DNA of 64,000 bases from Sphingomonas sp. CBMAI 2297 (GCF_029870595.1 NZ_JAPDIR010000007.1:62001-126000); one strand, 5' to 3'; counted from the first letter of the stretch, positions 44,743-55,144 are shown. The notes: generated by a model not told the origin, from the sequence alone. A program made the numbers and translations.

Positions 44743-45195
44743 ATGTCGTACACCATCGCCATCGCCTCGGACCATGCCGCCTATGCCATGAAGGCAGAAC
44801 TCGCCGAATGGTTGCGTAACGAAGGGCATGAAGTGCTCGACCTCGGGACCAACGGACCCGAGAGCGTCGACTATCCCGACTATGGCTATCGCCTGGCCAG
44901 GGCGATCGAAGAGGGCAGGGCGGCGCGCGGCGTCGCGCTGTGCGGCTCCGGCATCGGCATCTCGATCGCTGTGAACCGCAACCCGCATGCCCGCTGCGCG
45001 CTCGTCTCCGAGCCGCTCTCGGCCAGCCTTGCGCGCCAGCACAACGACGCGAACGTCGTCGCGCTCGGCGCCCGTCTCGTCGGCATCGAGATGGCCAAGG
45101 CCTGCGTCACCACCTTCCTCGCAACCGAGTTCCTCGGCGATCGCCACCAGCGCCGGGTCGAGAAGCTCAGCCATCCAGAAAGGGCCCCAGAATGA
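44743..45195 (+). CDS. rpiB: Ribose 5-phosphate isomerase B
   Basis: 150 residues, interconverting ribulose 5-phosphate and ribose 5-phosphate. Motifs: [30 protein letters not shown], the catalytic Cys in [13 protein letters not shown] and [15 protein letters not shown]. Overlaps glyA by 4 bases (ATGA). Confidence 0.95.
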   Translation: MSYTIAIASDHAAYAMKAELAEWLRNEGHEVLDLGTNGPESVDYPDYGYRLARAIEEGRAARGVALCGSGIGISIAVNRNPHARCALVSEPLSASLARQHNDANVVALGARLVGIEMAKACVTTFLATEFLGDRHQRRVEKLSHPERAPE

Positions 45196-46502
45196 GCACC
45201 AACCCCGTGAACCTTGGCGCCCAGCCCGATGGCTATTTCACGCGCAGCCTCGCCGAGGCGGATCCGGCGGTCTTCGCCGGCGTACAGCATGAGCTGAAGC
45301 GCGAGCAATATCAGATCGAACTGATCGCGTCCGAGAACATCGTCTCCAAGGCGGTGCTGGAAGCCCAGGGCTCGGTCTTCACCAACAAATATGCCGAGGG
45401 CTATCCGGGCAAGCGCTATTATCAGGGCTGCCATCCCTCGGACGAAGTCGAGCAGCTGGCGATCGATCGCGCCAAGCAGCTGTTCGGCTGCGGGTTCGCC
45501 AACGTCCAGCCGCATTCGGGCGCGCAGGCGAACGGCGCGGTGATGCTTGCGCTCGCCAAGCCGGGCGACACGATCATGGGCCTCAGCCTCGATTCGGGCG
45601 GCCACCTGACGCACGGCGCCAAGGCGGCGATGTCGGGCAAGTGGTTCAATGCGGTGCAATATGGCGTCGATCCCGAGACGCACCTGATCGACTTCGACCA
45701 GGTCGAGCGCCTGGCCCGGGAGAGCCAGCCGCGCATCATCATCGCCGGCGGCTCGGCCTATCCGCGCCACATCGACTTCGCCCGGTTCCGCGCGATCGCG
45801 GACGAGGTCGGCGCGATCTTCATGGTCGACATGGCGCATTTCGCCGGCCTGGTCGCCGGCGGCGTCCACCCGACGCCGTTCGGCCATGCCCATGTCGTCA
45901 CCACCACCACCCACAAGACGCTGCGCGGCCCGCGCGGCGGCGCGGTGTTCACCGATGACGAGGCGATCGCCAAGAAGATCAACTCGGCGGTGTTCCCGGG
46001 GCTCCAGGGCGGCCCGCTGATGCACGTCATCGCCGCCAAGGCGGTGGCGTTCGGCGAGGCGCTCCAGCCCGAGTTCAAATCCTATGCGGCGGCGATCGTC
46101 GAGAACGCCAAGATCCTGGCGGCCACGCTCAAGGAGCGCGGCGCGGCGGTGGTCTCGGGCGGCACCGACACGCACCTGGCGCTGATCGACCTCACTCCGC
46201 TGGGCGTGACCGGCAAGGACGCCGACGAGGCGCTCGAGCGCGCGGCGATCACCTGCAACAAGAACGGCATTCCCAACGATCCGCTGCCCCCGGTCAAGAC
46301 CAGCGGCATCCGCGTCGGCTCGCCGGCCGGCACCACCCGCGGCTTCGGACCCGCAGAGTTCCGCGAGATCGGCAACATGGTCGCCGACGTGCTCGACGGG
46401 CTGAAGAAGAATGGCGAGCAGGGCGACGCCCAGGTCGAGCAGAATGTCCGCGAGCGCGTCCGCGCGCTGTGCGAGCGCTTCCCCATCTATCCGGAGCTCT
46501 GA
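45192..46502 (+). CDS. glyA: Serine hydroxymethyltransferase
   Basis: 436 residues, converting serine and tetrahydrofolate to glycine and methylene-tetrahydrofolate. Motifs: [72 protein letters not shown] with the PLP lysine (Lys242) and [17 protein letters not shown] C-terminus. Coupled to rpiB upstream and nearly abutting nrdR downstream. Confidence 0.98.
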   Translation: MSTNPVNLGAQPDGYFTRSLAEADPAVFAGVQHELKREQYQIELIASENIVSKAVLEAQGSVFTNKYAEGYPGKRYYQGCHPSDEVEQLAIDRAKQLFGCGFANVQPHSGAQANGAVMLALAKPGDTIMGLSLDSGGHLTHGAKAAMSGKWFNAVQYGVDPETHLIDFDQVERLARESQPRIIIAGGSAYPRHIDFARFRAIADEVGAIFMVDMAHFAGLVAGGVHPTPFGHAHVVTTTTHKTLRGPRGGAVFTDDEAIAKKINSAVFPGLQGGPLMHVIAAKAVAFGEALQPEFKSYAAAIVENAKILAATLKERGAAVVSGGTDTHLALIDLTPLGVTGKDADEALERAAITCNKNGIPNDPLPPVKTSGIRVGSPAGTTRGFGPAEFREIGNMVADVLDGLKKNGEQGDAQVEQNVRERVRALCERFPIYPEL

Positions 46503-46505
46503 GGA

Positions 46506-46967
46506 TTGCGCTGCCCCTTTTGCGGACATGAAGACAGCCAGGTAAAGGATAGCCGCCCCACCGAAGACGGGGCGGCGATCCGCCGCCGGCGCCAGTGCGA
46601 GGCCTGCGCCGCGCGCTTCACCACGTTCGAGCGCATCCAGCTGCGCGAGCTGACCGTGCTCAAGAGCGAGGACAAGCGCGAGCCGTTCGACCGCGACAAG
46701 CTGGTCCGCTCGATCTCGGTCGCCACCCGCAAGCGGCCGGTCAACGCGATGCAGATCGAGAAGCTGGTCTCGGGCATCCAGCGCCAGCTCGAGACCGCCG
46801 GCGACACCGAAATCCCCTCCCAGAAGATCGGCGAGCTGGTGATGGAAGGGCTCAAGGGCCTGGATTCGGTTGCCTATATCCGCTTCGCCAGCGTCTATAA
46901 GGATTTCCGGGAAGCGAAGGACTTCGAGGAATTCGCCGGCAATGTGAGCGAGGTGGGGAAGGGGTAG
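46506..46967 (+). CDS. nrdR: Transcriptional repressor NrdR
   Basis: 153 residues from a TTG start three bases after glyA, repressing ribonucleotide reductase genes through NrdR boxes. Zinc ribbon cysteines at 3, 6, 31 and 34 ([26 protein letters not shown]), followed by an ATP-cone domain ([40 protein letters not shown]). Confidence 0.95.
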   Translation: MRCPFCGHEDSQVKDSRPTEDGAAIRRRRQCEACAARFTTFERIQLRELTVLKSEDKREPFDRDKLVRSISVATRKRPVNAMQIEKLVSGIQRQLETAGDTEIPSQKIGELVMEGLKGLDSVAYIRFASVYKDFREAKDFEEFAGNVSEVGKG

Positions 46968-47090
46968 TTTCCGCCCCTCCTCCAGGCCCTGTCGTCATCC
47001 CTCTCCCGGACCATTCGCGCATATGACGGCCATGGGTAGTTGTCCTCGGCGGATTGTGCGCTCAGGACACGCGCGGAAGCGATTGAAGAA

Positions 47091-47828
47091 GTGAGCAAAG
47101 CCGTGGCCCCATCCCCCGTCATCGTCCTCGTCCGCCCGCAGCTTGGCGAGAATATCGGCAAGGCCGCGCGCGCGATGCTCAATTTCGGGCTGGTCGACCT
47201 GCGCCTCGTCGCGCCGCGCGACGGCTGGCCCAATCCCGGCGCCGGCCCCGCCGCGAGCGGCGCGGACCTGGTGCTGGAACGGGCCGAGGTCTTCGAGACC
47301 GTCGCCGACGCGGTGGCGGATTGCGCGCACGTCTATGCCACCACGGTGCGCAAGCGCGGTGTCTCCAAGCCGGTCGTCACGCCAGAGGAGGCCGCCCGCG
47401 AGATCCATCGCGAGGAGGGCCGCTCGGCGATCCTGTTCGGCCCCGAGCGCTCGGGCCTGGAGACGGACGACGTGGCCGTCGCCCGCACCATCGTCACCGT
47501 GCCGATCAACCCGGAATTCGGCTCGCTCAACCTTGCCCAGGCGGTGATCCTGGTCGCCTATGAATGGTCGAAGGGCGTGCGCCTTGCCCAGCCGACCCAG
47601 GAAGAGCTCGATCCTCCCGCGGCGCAGGACGAGCTCGACGGCATGATCGGCCAGCTCGATGCGATGCTCGAGGAATCGGGCTATTATTTCCCGCCCGACC
47701 GGGTGCCGTCGACGAAGCGGACCTTGCGCACCCTGCTCACCAAGCCGGCCTGGTCGAGCCAGGAGCTGCGCACGCTGCGCGGCGTGCTCTCGGCGCTCGA
47801 AGGGAAGAAACGGCACCGCAGCAGCTGA
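47091..47828 (+). CDS. tRNA/rRNA methyltransferase of the SpoU/TrmH family, TrmJ-like
   Basis: 245 residues from a GTG start. SPOUT features: VLVRPQLGENIGKAARAMLNF, DLRLVAPRDGWPNPGAGP, LFGPERSGLETDDVAVA and IPINPEFGSLNLAQAVILVAYE, closest to TrmJ (2'-O-methylation of tRNA position 32). The C-terminal part (LDGMIGQLDAMLEESGYYFP; RTLRTLLTKPAWSSQELRTL) is the extra helical domain seen in TrmJ. The exact substrate is inferred. Confidence 0.88.
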   Translation: MSKAVAPSPVIVLVRPQLGENIGKAARAMLNFGLVDLRLVAPRDGWPNPGAGPAASGADLVLERAEVFETVADAVADCAHVYATTVRKRGVSKPVVTPEEAAREIHREEGRSAILFGPERSGLETDDVAVARTIVTVPINPEFGSLNLAQAVILVAYEWSKGVRLAQPTQEELDPPAAQDELDGMIGQLDAMLEESGYYFPPDRVPSTKRTLRTLLTKPAWSSQELRTLRGVLSALEGKKRHRSS

Positions 47829-47913
47829 TACAGCGCTGCAATACACTTCCGCTTTCCGTAGATGTGAAACCCCGCTAGACTAGGCGAGTCTTTCGAGTGG
47901 GGAGGGATTTTTG

Positions 47914-48186
47914 ATGCGTTTCGTACCCGTGCTTGCGTTGCTCGTTCTCGCTACCCCGGCGCTTGCCCATCAGGACGCCGATGGCGGAGCCGACAAGAAG
48001 GCCAAGGCCGAGAAGAAGATCTGCCGCGCGCTCGTCGCGACCGGCTCGATCATGGGCAAGCGGGAATGCCATACCAAGGCCGAGTGGGACGCGATGAGCG
48101 ACCGTTCGACCAATGCGCGCGACAAGCTGGACCGCGACATGGGCGGCCGCACCGGCGGCATCGGCGTCAGCCGCAGCAACGACTGA
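47914..48186 (+). CDS. Small secreted hypothetical protein
   Basis: 90 residues with a signal peptide (MRFVPVLALLVLATPALAHQ), then a lysine-rich stretch (KKAKAEKKICRALVATGS) and a C-terminus ending GGRTGGIGVSRSND. Two cysteines (KICRAL and RECHTK) could form a disulfide. GGGAGG lies upstream; TTG at 47911 is an alternative start. Role unknown. Confidence 0.65.
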   Translation: MRFVPVLALLVLATPALAHQDADGGADKKAKAEKKICRALVATGSIMGKRECHTKAEWDAMSDRSTNARDKLDRDMGGRTGGIGVSRSND

Positions 48187-48247
48187 GCGGCTTTCCGCGC
48201 GCCGGCGGCGTCGGCCGTCGCGCGGATGCCTGCACCTGCAAATCTCT

Positions 48248-48550
48248 TCAGCGCCGGTCGAACGCCTCGAGCTCATAGGCGATCGAGGCTTCGACCAGCC
48301 TGTCCCAGATCTCGCCGATCGGCGCGTCGGGAATGCCGGCGGCGCGGGCATGCGTGCGGGCATTTGCGATCACCTGAGCCTTGCGCGCCTCGTCGCGGAC
48401 ATGGGAGCGCTCCGGCTTGATGCGCGCGGCGGCGTCCATATAGCCGAAGCGGCGCTTGAGGAGCTGGACCAGCGCCGCGTCCACCGCGTCGACGCCGGCA
48501 CGCACCTCGATCATGGTCGTGCAGGCTTCGGGATCGATCGTGTCTTGCAT
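48248..48550 (-). CDS. Chorismate mutase, AroQ-type
   Basis: 100 residues, all-helical: MIEVRAGVDAVDAALVQLLK, RRFGYMDAAARIKPERSHVRDE, and ARKAQVIANARTHA with a final helix ending AYELEAFDRR. This matches the small AroQ/PchB class converting chorismate to prephenate. Conserved Arg/Lys residues of the active site (VRAGVD, RIKPER, ARKAQV) are visible. It lacks adjoining prephenate genes. AGGAGC precedes the start. Confidence 0.85.
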   Translation of the reverse strand: MQDTIDPEACTTMIEVRAGVDAVDAALVQLLKRRFGYMDAAARIKPERSHVRDEARKAQVIANARTHARAAGIPDAPIGEIWDRLVEASIAYELEAFDRR

Positions 48551-48728
48551 GGCGGCTCCTTGGCGGGGCGGCGCGCCGCTGTCCAGCTTGACTCGGCCGC
48601 GCCACGCCGCTAACCGCGCGCCTTCGCAATGGCCCCGCACCCCGGTGAAGCGGTGGCCCTGCCCTCCCTGGTGAGATCAGCAGGCGGATACCGGGAACAA
48701 CGTCGTTAGCGATTGCAAGGATTTACGA

Positions 48729-49343
48729 ATGTCGAAGCGTTCCAGCGCAAAGTACAAGCTCGATCGCCGCATGGGCGAGAACATCTGGGGCCGTCCCAAG
48801 TCCCCGGTGAACAAGCGCGAATACGGCCCGGGCCAGCACGGCCAGCGCCGCAAGGGCAAGATGTCGGACTTCGGCATCCAGCTGCGCGCCAAGCAGAAGC
48901 TCAAGGGCTATTACGGCGACGTCACCGAGAAGCAGTTCAAGCGCGCCTATGAGGACGCTTCGAAGATGAAGGGTGACACCTCGCAGAACCTGATCGGCCT
49001 GCTCGAGCAGCGCCTCGACATGATCGTCTATCGCGCCAAGTTCGCGCCGACGATCTTCGCGGCCCGCCAGCTGGTCAACCACGGCCACGTCCTGGTCGAT
49101 GGCGAGAAGTGCAACATCGGCTCGCGCCGCATCAAGCCGGGCCAGACCGTTTCGCTGCGCGCCAAGGCGCAGGAGATGGCGCTGGTGATGGAAGCGCAGA
49201 GCCTCGCCGAGCGCGACATCCCCGATTACGTGTCGCCGGACGGCGCCTCGAAGATCACCTTCACGCGCGTGCCGACCCTCGACGAGGTGCCGTACCCGGT
49301 GAAGATGGAACCGAACCTGGTGGTCGAGTTCTACAGCCGCTGA
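48729..49343 (+). CDS. rpsD: 30S ribosomal protein S4
   Basis: 204 residues, an RNA-binding protein that nucleates 30S assembly. N-terminal [20 protein letters not shown] with [21 protein letters not shown], central [35 protein letters not shown] (S4 domain), typical C-terminus [10 protein letters not shown]. Alphaproteobacterial S4 usually stands alone, as here. A strong terminator follows at 49422. Confidence 0.98.
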   Translation: MSKRSSAKYKLDRRMGENIWGRPKSPVNKREYGPGQHGQRRKGKMSDFGIQLRAKQKLKGYYGDVTEKQFKRAYEDASKMKGDTSQNLIGLLEQRLDMIVYRAKFAPTIFAARQLVNHGHVLVDGEKCNIGSRRIKPGQTVSLRAKAQEMALVMEAQSLAERDIPDYVSPDGASKITFTRVPTLDEVPYPVKMEPNLVVEFYSR

Positions 49344-49421
49344 TGCCGGGATCTGGCGCTGGCCAGATCCGGCCATGATCAGCGGCGCGGCTTTGCCGCG
49401 GCGCCGATCCAGGCAGAAACG

Positions 49422-49448
49422 GGGCGGTCCTTCGGGGCCGCCCTTTTT
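49422..49448 (+). terminator. Rho-independent terminator of rpsD
   Basis: GGGCGGTCC (49422-49430), TTCG loop, GGGCCGCCC (49435-49443), then TTTTT. One G-U in the stem. A second GC hairpin lies at about 49384-49405. Confidence 0.9.
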
Positions 49449-49521
49449 CGTTGCGGGGATCGAACCGCTATGGCGGATGTCCGGTCTGGCCCGGCTCCCA
49501 TGGTTCCGGCACAGATGACGG

Positions 49522-50289
49522 ATGATCGATCCGACCTTGTCCACGCCCGCCGAGGTGCTGGCGGCCGCGCGCGCCATCGTGGCGGCGCGCTATCCGGATG
49601 CCGCCTTCGCGCTCGTCGCGGGATCGCTGATGCGCGGCGAGGGCACGGCGCATTCCGATCTCGATCTGATCGTGATGTACGACCGGGTCGAATCCTCGCG
49701 GCGTGAATCCTTCCTTGCCGAGGGCGTGCCGGTGGAGGTGTTCGTCCATGACGACGAGACGCTGGCCTGGGCGATCAACATCGCCGTGACGCGCGGCCGG
49801 CCCAGCCTTGTCGCGATGATCGCCGAGGCGACGGCGATCGGTCGCATCCCGCAGCGGGCAGCACGGCTGAAGGAGGCGATGGTCGCGGCCCTCGCCAAGG
49901 GGCCGCCGCCCATGGCGCCGGCCCAGCTCGATGCGTTGCGCTATGCGATCACCGATGCGGTGCAGGACCTGCGGGGGGATCGCGGCGCGGCCGAGCGCCT
50001 GGCGATCGGCGTCCTGCTATATCCGCTGCTGGCCGAGCTGGCGCTGCGCGGACGCGGCCAATGGCACGCGACGGGCAAATGGGTACCGCGCGCGCTCGCC
50101 AGGATCGATGGCGAGTTGGCCGATCGGTTCGACCACGCCTTTCGTGCCCTGTTCGGCTCGGGTGCGGCCGAGGCCGTCGTCGCGCTTGCCGAGCGGGAGC
50201 TTGCTCCGCACGGGGGCACGCGCTTCGACGGCGACGTCCAGATCGCCAACCCGGCCTGGCGCGCGCCGCCAGGCCGGTTCGGCGCCTAG
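49522..50289 (+). CDS. Nucleotidyltransferase-fold protein
   Basis: 255 residues with the DNA polymerase beta-like nucleotidyltransferase signature: ALVAGSLMRGEGTAHSDLDLIVMYD, then VEVFVHDDETLAWAIN carrying the third acidic residue. The helical C-terminal part (DALRYAITDAVQDLRGDRGA) resembles the tail of aminoglycoside nucleotidyltransferase-like or DUF4111 proteins. Substrate is unknown; a resistance role is not implied by context. Confidence 0.8.
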   Translation: MIDPTLSTPAEVLAAARAIVAARYPDAAFALVAGSLMRGEGTAHSDLDLIVMYDRVESSRRESFLAEGVPVEVFVHDDETLAWAINIAVTRGRPSLVAMIAEATAIGRIPQRAARLKEAMVAALAKGPPPMAPAQLDALRYAITDAVQDLRGDRGAAERLAIGVLLYPLLAELALRGRGQWHATGKWVPRALARIDGELADRFDHAFRALFGSGAAEAVVALAERELAPHGGTRFDGDVQIANPAWRAPPGRFGA

Positions 50290-50308
50290 GTCGAGGGCTC
50301 ATATTCCT

Positions 50309-50375
50309 CCATCGTCATCCCGGCGCAAGGCCAGGATGACGATGGAAAATCAAATACTTGGTTGAGTTCTCAACC
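50309..50375. repeat. Composite hairpin repeat, copy 2
   Basis: First hairpin: arms CCATCGTCATCC (50309-50320) and GGATGACGATGG (50334-50345), perfect over 12 bp. Then GAAAATCAAATACTT and the palindrome GGTTGAGTTCTCAACC (50360-50375). It is between two convergent genes, ending 15 bases from the S9 peptidase stop. Same module as 26141-26204. Confidence 0.8.
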
Positions 50376-50390
50376 TAGCGCTTCCCGGCC

Positions 50391-52376
50391 TCAGGGCTTG
50401 GCGGGAAGCTTCAGCGCCGTGCGCAGGAACCCGTCGCTCTTGTCGAGCATCTGGGCGCGCGCGCGATCGTCGTCGAGCTGGTGGTCGAGGCCCTTGAACT
50501 CGACCAGCTCGACCGGCTTGCCGGCGCCGCGCAGCTTCGACGCCATCAGCCGCGATTCGCCGATCCCGACGTTCAGGTCGCGGTCGCCATGGAACATCAG
50601 CACCGGCGCCTTGATCTTCTCGGCATTCTGGGCCGGCGAGCCTTCCCGCACATGCGGCCCGGAGCCGATGAACTTGCTGACCAAGTCGTAGTTGGTGAAG
50701 CCCAGGGCTTCCTTTCGCAGCGTTTCCAGGTCGGTCACCGGCGCGATCGCCACGATCGCCTTGAACAGGTCGGGGGCGAGGGCCGGGCTCTGCAGCGCCG
50801 CATAGCCGCCATAGGACCAGCCGACGATCGCGAGCTTGTCCGGCGCGGCGATGCCCTGCGCGACCAGCCAGCGCCCGCCGTCGTTGACGTCGCCGATCGC
50901 GGTGCGCCACGACTGGAAGCCGTTCTTCTGGAACCAGGCGTCGCCATAGCCGGTCGATCCGCGGAAATTGGGCTGGAGCACCGCGAAGCCGCGCGCGGCA
51001 TAGAATTGGGCGAGCCAGTCGAAGCCCCATTCGTCGCGCGCGCCCGGGCCGCCATGCGGCATCACGATCGCGGGCAGGTTCTTGCCGTCGCTGCCGGGCG
51101 GCAGGGTGAGATAGCCGGGAATCGCGGTGCCGTCGGCCGCCGGGAAATTCACTGCCCGCATCGGCGACAGGCTGGTCTTGGCCAGTTCCGGCCGCGACGG
51201 CATCACCTCGGCGAGCTGCCGGCTGGCCTTGTCATAGAGATAATAGGTACCCGGATCGGTGTCGCCCCCGGCGAACAGCAGCAGCTTCTTCTCGTCGGCG
51301 GTCGCATCGACGAAGGTGACCAGCGGCTTGCCGGGCAGCGCCTTGCCGAGCGCGGCGCGAAGCTTCCGCAGCTCGGGGTCGAAGAATTCGGTGTTGCGCT
51401 TGTCGGTGGCGTAGCTCACGCCGACCACGCGCCGCTGCCGGCCGATGCGGACCAGCCCGTCGACATCGACCTGGGGATGCTCGAACACCAGCGTGCGGTT
51501 GAGACTGCCGTCGAGCGCGATGCTGTAGAGCGCGGTCCGCCCGTCCTTGCCGTCGAAGCCATAGACGATGTTGGCGTCGCGATCGACGGCATAGGGGTTG
51601 AAGCCGGCATAGCCGCCGATACCGTCCGCGACGACTTCGCCCAGCTTCTTCCATTCGCGGCTGTCGGGCGTGCGATAGCTATAGGTGTAGCGGCCGGTGC
51701 TCATTCCCGTGCCGCGAGTCTCCGACACGCCCAGGATGCGGACATTGCCGTGCCCGTCGCTGATATACTCGCTGGCGCTCCCCCGGGGCAGCTCGACGCT
51801 CCGGCGCTTGAGCGTCGTCGCGTCGACCAGCTCCACTCCCATCCCCTCGCGCGTGTTGGCGAGATGGGTGCCGGTGGAATATTCGGGAATGGCCATGCTG
51901 GTCATCAGCACCGATCCGTTCGACCCGTCCGGGCCCCAGTCGATGATTTCCCCGCCCGACTGGGCGAAGCCGAGCGCGCCCGCGCTGGTGCGCTTGCTCA
52001 GCAGCTTGAGGTCCGATCCGTCGGCGTTGAGCGAGACCATCCGGGTGAAGGCGATTTTCTGGTCGAGCTGCTCGATCATGTAGATGTTGCACACGATCCG
52101 CGTCGAACTGGCCCAGCGGCAGCTGGTGAGCTGGTCGGGATCGCCGCTCGCGGTGAGCACCACCTTGGTCGTGCCGCTCTCCACATTGGCGACCACCAGC
52201 GCCGCGCCGCGCCCGGGCATCGGCTCGATCATCGCCACCTGGGTGCCGTCGGGCGACAGGCTGATCTGCTGCACGAACTCGCGCGCGCCGAAATTGCGCG
52301 CATCCTGGCTCTGTGCGGAAGCGAGCGCGGGCATGGCCGAAGCGGCGAACAGCGCCGCGCGAACAAAGTATTTCAT
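50391..52376 (-). CDS. Exported S9-family prolyl oligopeptidase-like peptidase
   Basis: 661 residues with a signal peptide (MKYFVRAALFAASAMPALAS). An N-terminal beta-propeller region (ISLSPDGTQVAMIEPMPGRG) precedes an alpha/beta hydrolase domain with GWSYGGYAAL (Ser521), HGDRDLNVG (Asp600) and GLDHQLDD (His632). It is likely to cleave short peptides in the periplasm, as acylaminoacyl-peptidase/DPP-like enzymes do. Confidence 0.93.
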   Translation of the reverse strand: MKYFVRAALFAASAMPALASAQSQDARNFGAREFVQQISLSPDGTQVAMIEPMPGRGAALVVANVESGTTKVVLTASGDPDQLTSCRWASSTRIVCNIYMIEQLDQKIAFTRMVSLNADGSDLKLLSKRTSAGALGFAQSGGEIIDWGPDGSNGSVLMTSMAIPEYSTGTHLANTREGMGVELVDATTLKRRSVELPRGSASEYISDGHGNVRILGVSETRGTGMSTGRYTYSYRTPDSREWKKLGEVVADGIGGYAGFNPYAVDRDANIVYGFDGKDGRTALYSIALDGSLNRTLVFEHPQVDVDGLVRIGRQRRVVGVSYATDKRNTEFFDPELRKLRAALGKALPGKPLVTFVDATADEKKLLLFAGGDTDPGTYYLYDKASRQLAEVMPSRPELAKTSLSPMRAVNFPAADGTAIPGYLTLPPGSDGKNLPAIVMPHGGPGARDEWGFDWLAQFYAARGFAVLQPNFRGSTGYGDAWFQKNGFQSWRTAIGDVNDGGRWLVAQGIAAPDKLAIVGWSYGGYAALQSPALAPDLFKAIVAIAPVTDLETLRKEALGFTNYDLVSKFIGSGPHVREGSPAQNAEKIKAPVLMFHGDRDLNVGIGESRLMASKLRGAGKPVELVEFKGLDHQLDDDRARAQMLDKSDGFLRTALKLPAKP

Positions 52377-52628
52377 GGATCCCCCCAATTTCGGCGGAGA
52401 CCCTAGCCAACCCGCGCGCCTTGGCAATCCATCCGATCCATGGCCGCTGGGGACTGTGTCGCCGGCCATGCCCCCCGTGACAGGCTCCATGCCCATCGGA
52501 CATCGTTGTCATCATTTGGAAAAATTAGCTTCATTTCGGTGTCTTCTCCAAGCCGTCCAATCGCAACAGCAGGCGCCTAGCGCGCCCCGGCAGCAGCCTG
52601 CGCTGTCCATGCGAAAAGGGGAATACCA

Positions 52629-55133
52629 ATGCAGATCAGCCATATGCTGACGCGCACCAGCTTCACCGCCCTCCTGTTGACGGCGAGCGTTCCGGCGCTT
52701 GCCCAGGCACAGGAGGCCGCCAGCCCGGCGACCGACGCCACCACGTCCGACGAGGAGATCATCGTCACCGGCCGCGCCGGCGCCGGCGAACGCACCAAGC
52801 TCGACACCAGCTATGCCGTCACCACGCTGTCGAACGACATGATCCGTTCGCGCGCGCCGTCGAGCGTGACCGAGACGCTCAAGTCGGTCCCCGGCTTCTG
52901 GGTCGAGGCCTCGGGCGGCGAAGGCTCGGGCAATGTCCGCGCGCGCGGCATCCCCGTCGACGGCTTCGGCTCGATCAACCTGCTCGAGGACGGCCTGCCC
53001 GTGCAGCATGATCCGGCGCTCGGCTATCTGAACGCCGATCAGGCCTTCCGCATCGACGAATCGATCGAGCGGATCGAAGTGGTCCGCGGTGGCCCGTCCT
53101 CGGTCTTCTACTCGAATGCCCCCGGCGGCGTGGTCAACTACATCACGCGCCGCGCCGGCGATTCGCTCACCGGCAACGCCCGCGTGCTCTATGGCCCCAC
53201 CGCCGAACTCTATCGTTTCGACGGCTGGATCGGCGCGCCGCTGGGCGAGGGCCTCAAGCTCGGCGTCGGCGGCTTCTACCGCAGCGAGCAGGGCGTCCGC
53301 GATCCCGGCTTCACCGGCAACAAGGGCGGCCAGATCCGCGCCGATCTCGTCAAGGAATTCGACGGCGGCTCGCTGACCTTCAGCTACAAGCATCTCGACG
53401 ACAATGCGATCTTCTACACCGGCATCCCGCTGACCAAGGACAGCAAGGGCAAGATCGTCGGCCTGCCGGGCTTCGATCCGCATTATGGCACCACGGCCAG
53501 CCCGGCCTCGGCCAAGCTGGCGCTGCGCAGCGCCACCGGCATTGTGAACTTCGACAACACCAAGGGTACCGACATCCGGCTCGACCAGGGCTCGGTGCTC
53601 ACCGACTATGAGTTCGCGCCGGGCTGGAAGCTCACCAACGGCATGCGCTACCGCGACAGCTACACGGTGCGTAACGGCGTCTACCCGACCTCGGTTGCCA
53701 CCGCTGCGTCGTTCCTCGCCAGCAACCGCGCCGCGCTGCTCGCCGCCTTTCCGGGGGCGACCGACGTGCAGATTCGCTATGCCGACAATGGCCAGGCGTT
53801 CAACGTTGCCAGCCAGAACGGCAATGGCGACATCTTCATCAATGCCGCGCGGCCGGTGACGGTGTGGGAGCGCGAGTTCCTCAACGATTTCCGCATCGCC
53901 CACAAGTTCGAAGCCGCGGGCACGCATGATCTCGCCTTCGGCTTCTATTATGCCAACATCGACGAGACCTTCAGCCGCTATTCGGCCTCGACGGTGCAGG
54001 ACGTGTCGAACAATTCCCGCCTGCTCGACGTGGTCGCGGTCAACGCCGCCGGCAGCGTCGTCGGTTCGCTGACCAAGAACGGCGTCGCCCGCTACGGCTC
54101 GGAATTCGCCAACGGCACCGGCAGCCAGACGACGATCGCGCTCTATGCCTCGGACGAGTGGCAGATCACGCCGACGCTGCGCTTCGACGGCGGCATCCGC
54201 TGGGAGCAGATGAAGGCCAGCGGCGCGCAGGAAGGCCAGAAGACGGTCAATCTGGGCGACCCGACCACGCTGGCGGACGACAACGTCCTCACCGGCAGCG
54301 GCGTATTCACCAACTTCGATCGCAAGTTCGACTCTATCGGCTACACCGCCGGCCTCGACTGGCAGTTCGCCAAGGTCGGGGGCGTGTTCGCGCGCTATAC
54401 TCATGCTTTCCGCATGCCGAGTGTCGGCAGCTTCATCACCAGCGCCACCGCGCAGCCGGTGATCCAGGGCATCGACATGTGGGAAGCCGGGCTCAAGCTC
54501 TCCACGCCGCTGATCAGCGTCTATGCCACCGGCTTCCTGACCGACTACGACTCCTATTCGATCGGCAATTTCGTGTTCGCGCCGCCGCCGGCCACCGGCG
54601 TCATCCAGCAGACGGTCTATACCGACACGCGTGCCTATGGCGTCGAGCTCGAGGCCACGCTGCGCCCGGTCAAGTGGTTCGACTTCACGGTGCAGGCGAC
54701 CATCCAGGAACCGACCTTCCGCAACCTGCGCTATAACGAGAACACTTCGGGCGGCCTGGTCGCGCGCAACTATTCGGGCAACCAGCTGCTGCGCGTGCCC
54801 AAGCTTTCGCTGCGCGCCACGCCGGCGGTCACGCTGTTCGACGGGCGCCTGCGCGCGCAGATGGACGTCGAGCATTATGGCGATCGCTATGCCGATGCGG
54901 CGAACACGTCGAAGCTGCCGGCCTATACGGTGATCAATGCCAGCGTCAGCCTGGGCCTGACGAAGAACATCCGTCTCTGGGCCTATGGCGACAACCTCAC
55001 CAACACGATCGGCCTCACCGAAGGCAATCCGCGCGCGGGCGAGCTGACCAGCGGCCAGGCCAACGACCTGCTGTTCATCGGCCGTCCGATCGTGGGCCGG
55101 AACATCCGCTTCGCGGTGGATTTCTCGTTCTGA
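52629..55133 (+). CDS. TonB-dependent outer-membrane receptor
   Basis: 834 residues. Signal peptide (LTRTSFTALLLTASVPALAQ), a TonB box-like EEIIVTGRAG, a plug domain (VTETLKSVPGFWVEASGGEG; RIEVVRGGPSSVFYSNAPGG) and a 22-strand-type beta-barrel with typical aromatic-ending strands up to the final RFAVDFSF. The plug text resembles receptors for siderophores or vitamins; the ligand cannot be told. The next gene (PHP protein) follows after a repeat element. Confidence 0.92.
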   Translation: MQISHMLTRTSFTALLLTASVPALAQAQEAASPATDATTSDEEIIVTGRAGAGERTKLDTSYAVTTLSNDMIRSRAPSSVTETLKSVPGFWVEASGGEGSGNVRARGIPVDGFGSINLLEDGLPVQHDPALGYLNADQAFRIDESIERIEVVRGGPSSVFYSNAPGGVVNYITRRAGDSLTGNARVLYGPTAELYRFDGWIGAPLGEGLKLGVGGFYRSEQGVRDPGFTGNKGGQIRADLVKEFDGGSLTFSYKHLDDNAIFYTGIPLTKDSKGKIVGLPGFDPHYGTTASPASAKLALRSATGIVNFDNTKGTDIRLDQGSVLTDYEFAPGWKLTNGMRYRDSYTVRNGVYPTSVATAASFLASNRAALLAAFPGATDVQIRYADNGQAFNVASQNGNGDIFINAARPVTVWEREFLNDFRIAHKFEAAGTHDLAFGFYYANIDETFSRYSASTVQDVSNNSRLLDVVAVNAAGSVVGSLTKNGVARYGSEFANGTGSQTTIALYASDEWQITPTLRFDGGIRWEQMKASGAQEGQKTVNLGDPTTLADDNVLTGSGVFTNFDRKFDSIGYTAGLDWQFAKVGGVFARYTHAFRMPSVGSFITSATAQPVIQGIDMWEAGLKLSTPLISVYATGFLTDYDSYSIGNFVFAPPPATGVIQQTVYTDTRAYGVELEATLRPVKWFDFTVQATIQEPTFRNLRYNENTSGGLVARNYSGNQLLRVPKLSLRATPAVTLFDGRLRAQMDVEHYGDRYADAANTSKLPAYTVINASVSLGLTKNIRLWAYGDNLTNTIGLTEGNPRAGELTSGQANDLLFIGRPIVGRNIRFAVDFSF

Positions 55134-55144
55134 CGAATGACACT

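Noticed and set aside
52377..52628. Cobalamin riboswitch or Fur box before the TonB receptor
   Set aside because: No B12-box-like sequence and no convincing 19 bp Fur palindrome in the 250-base gap.
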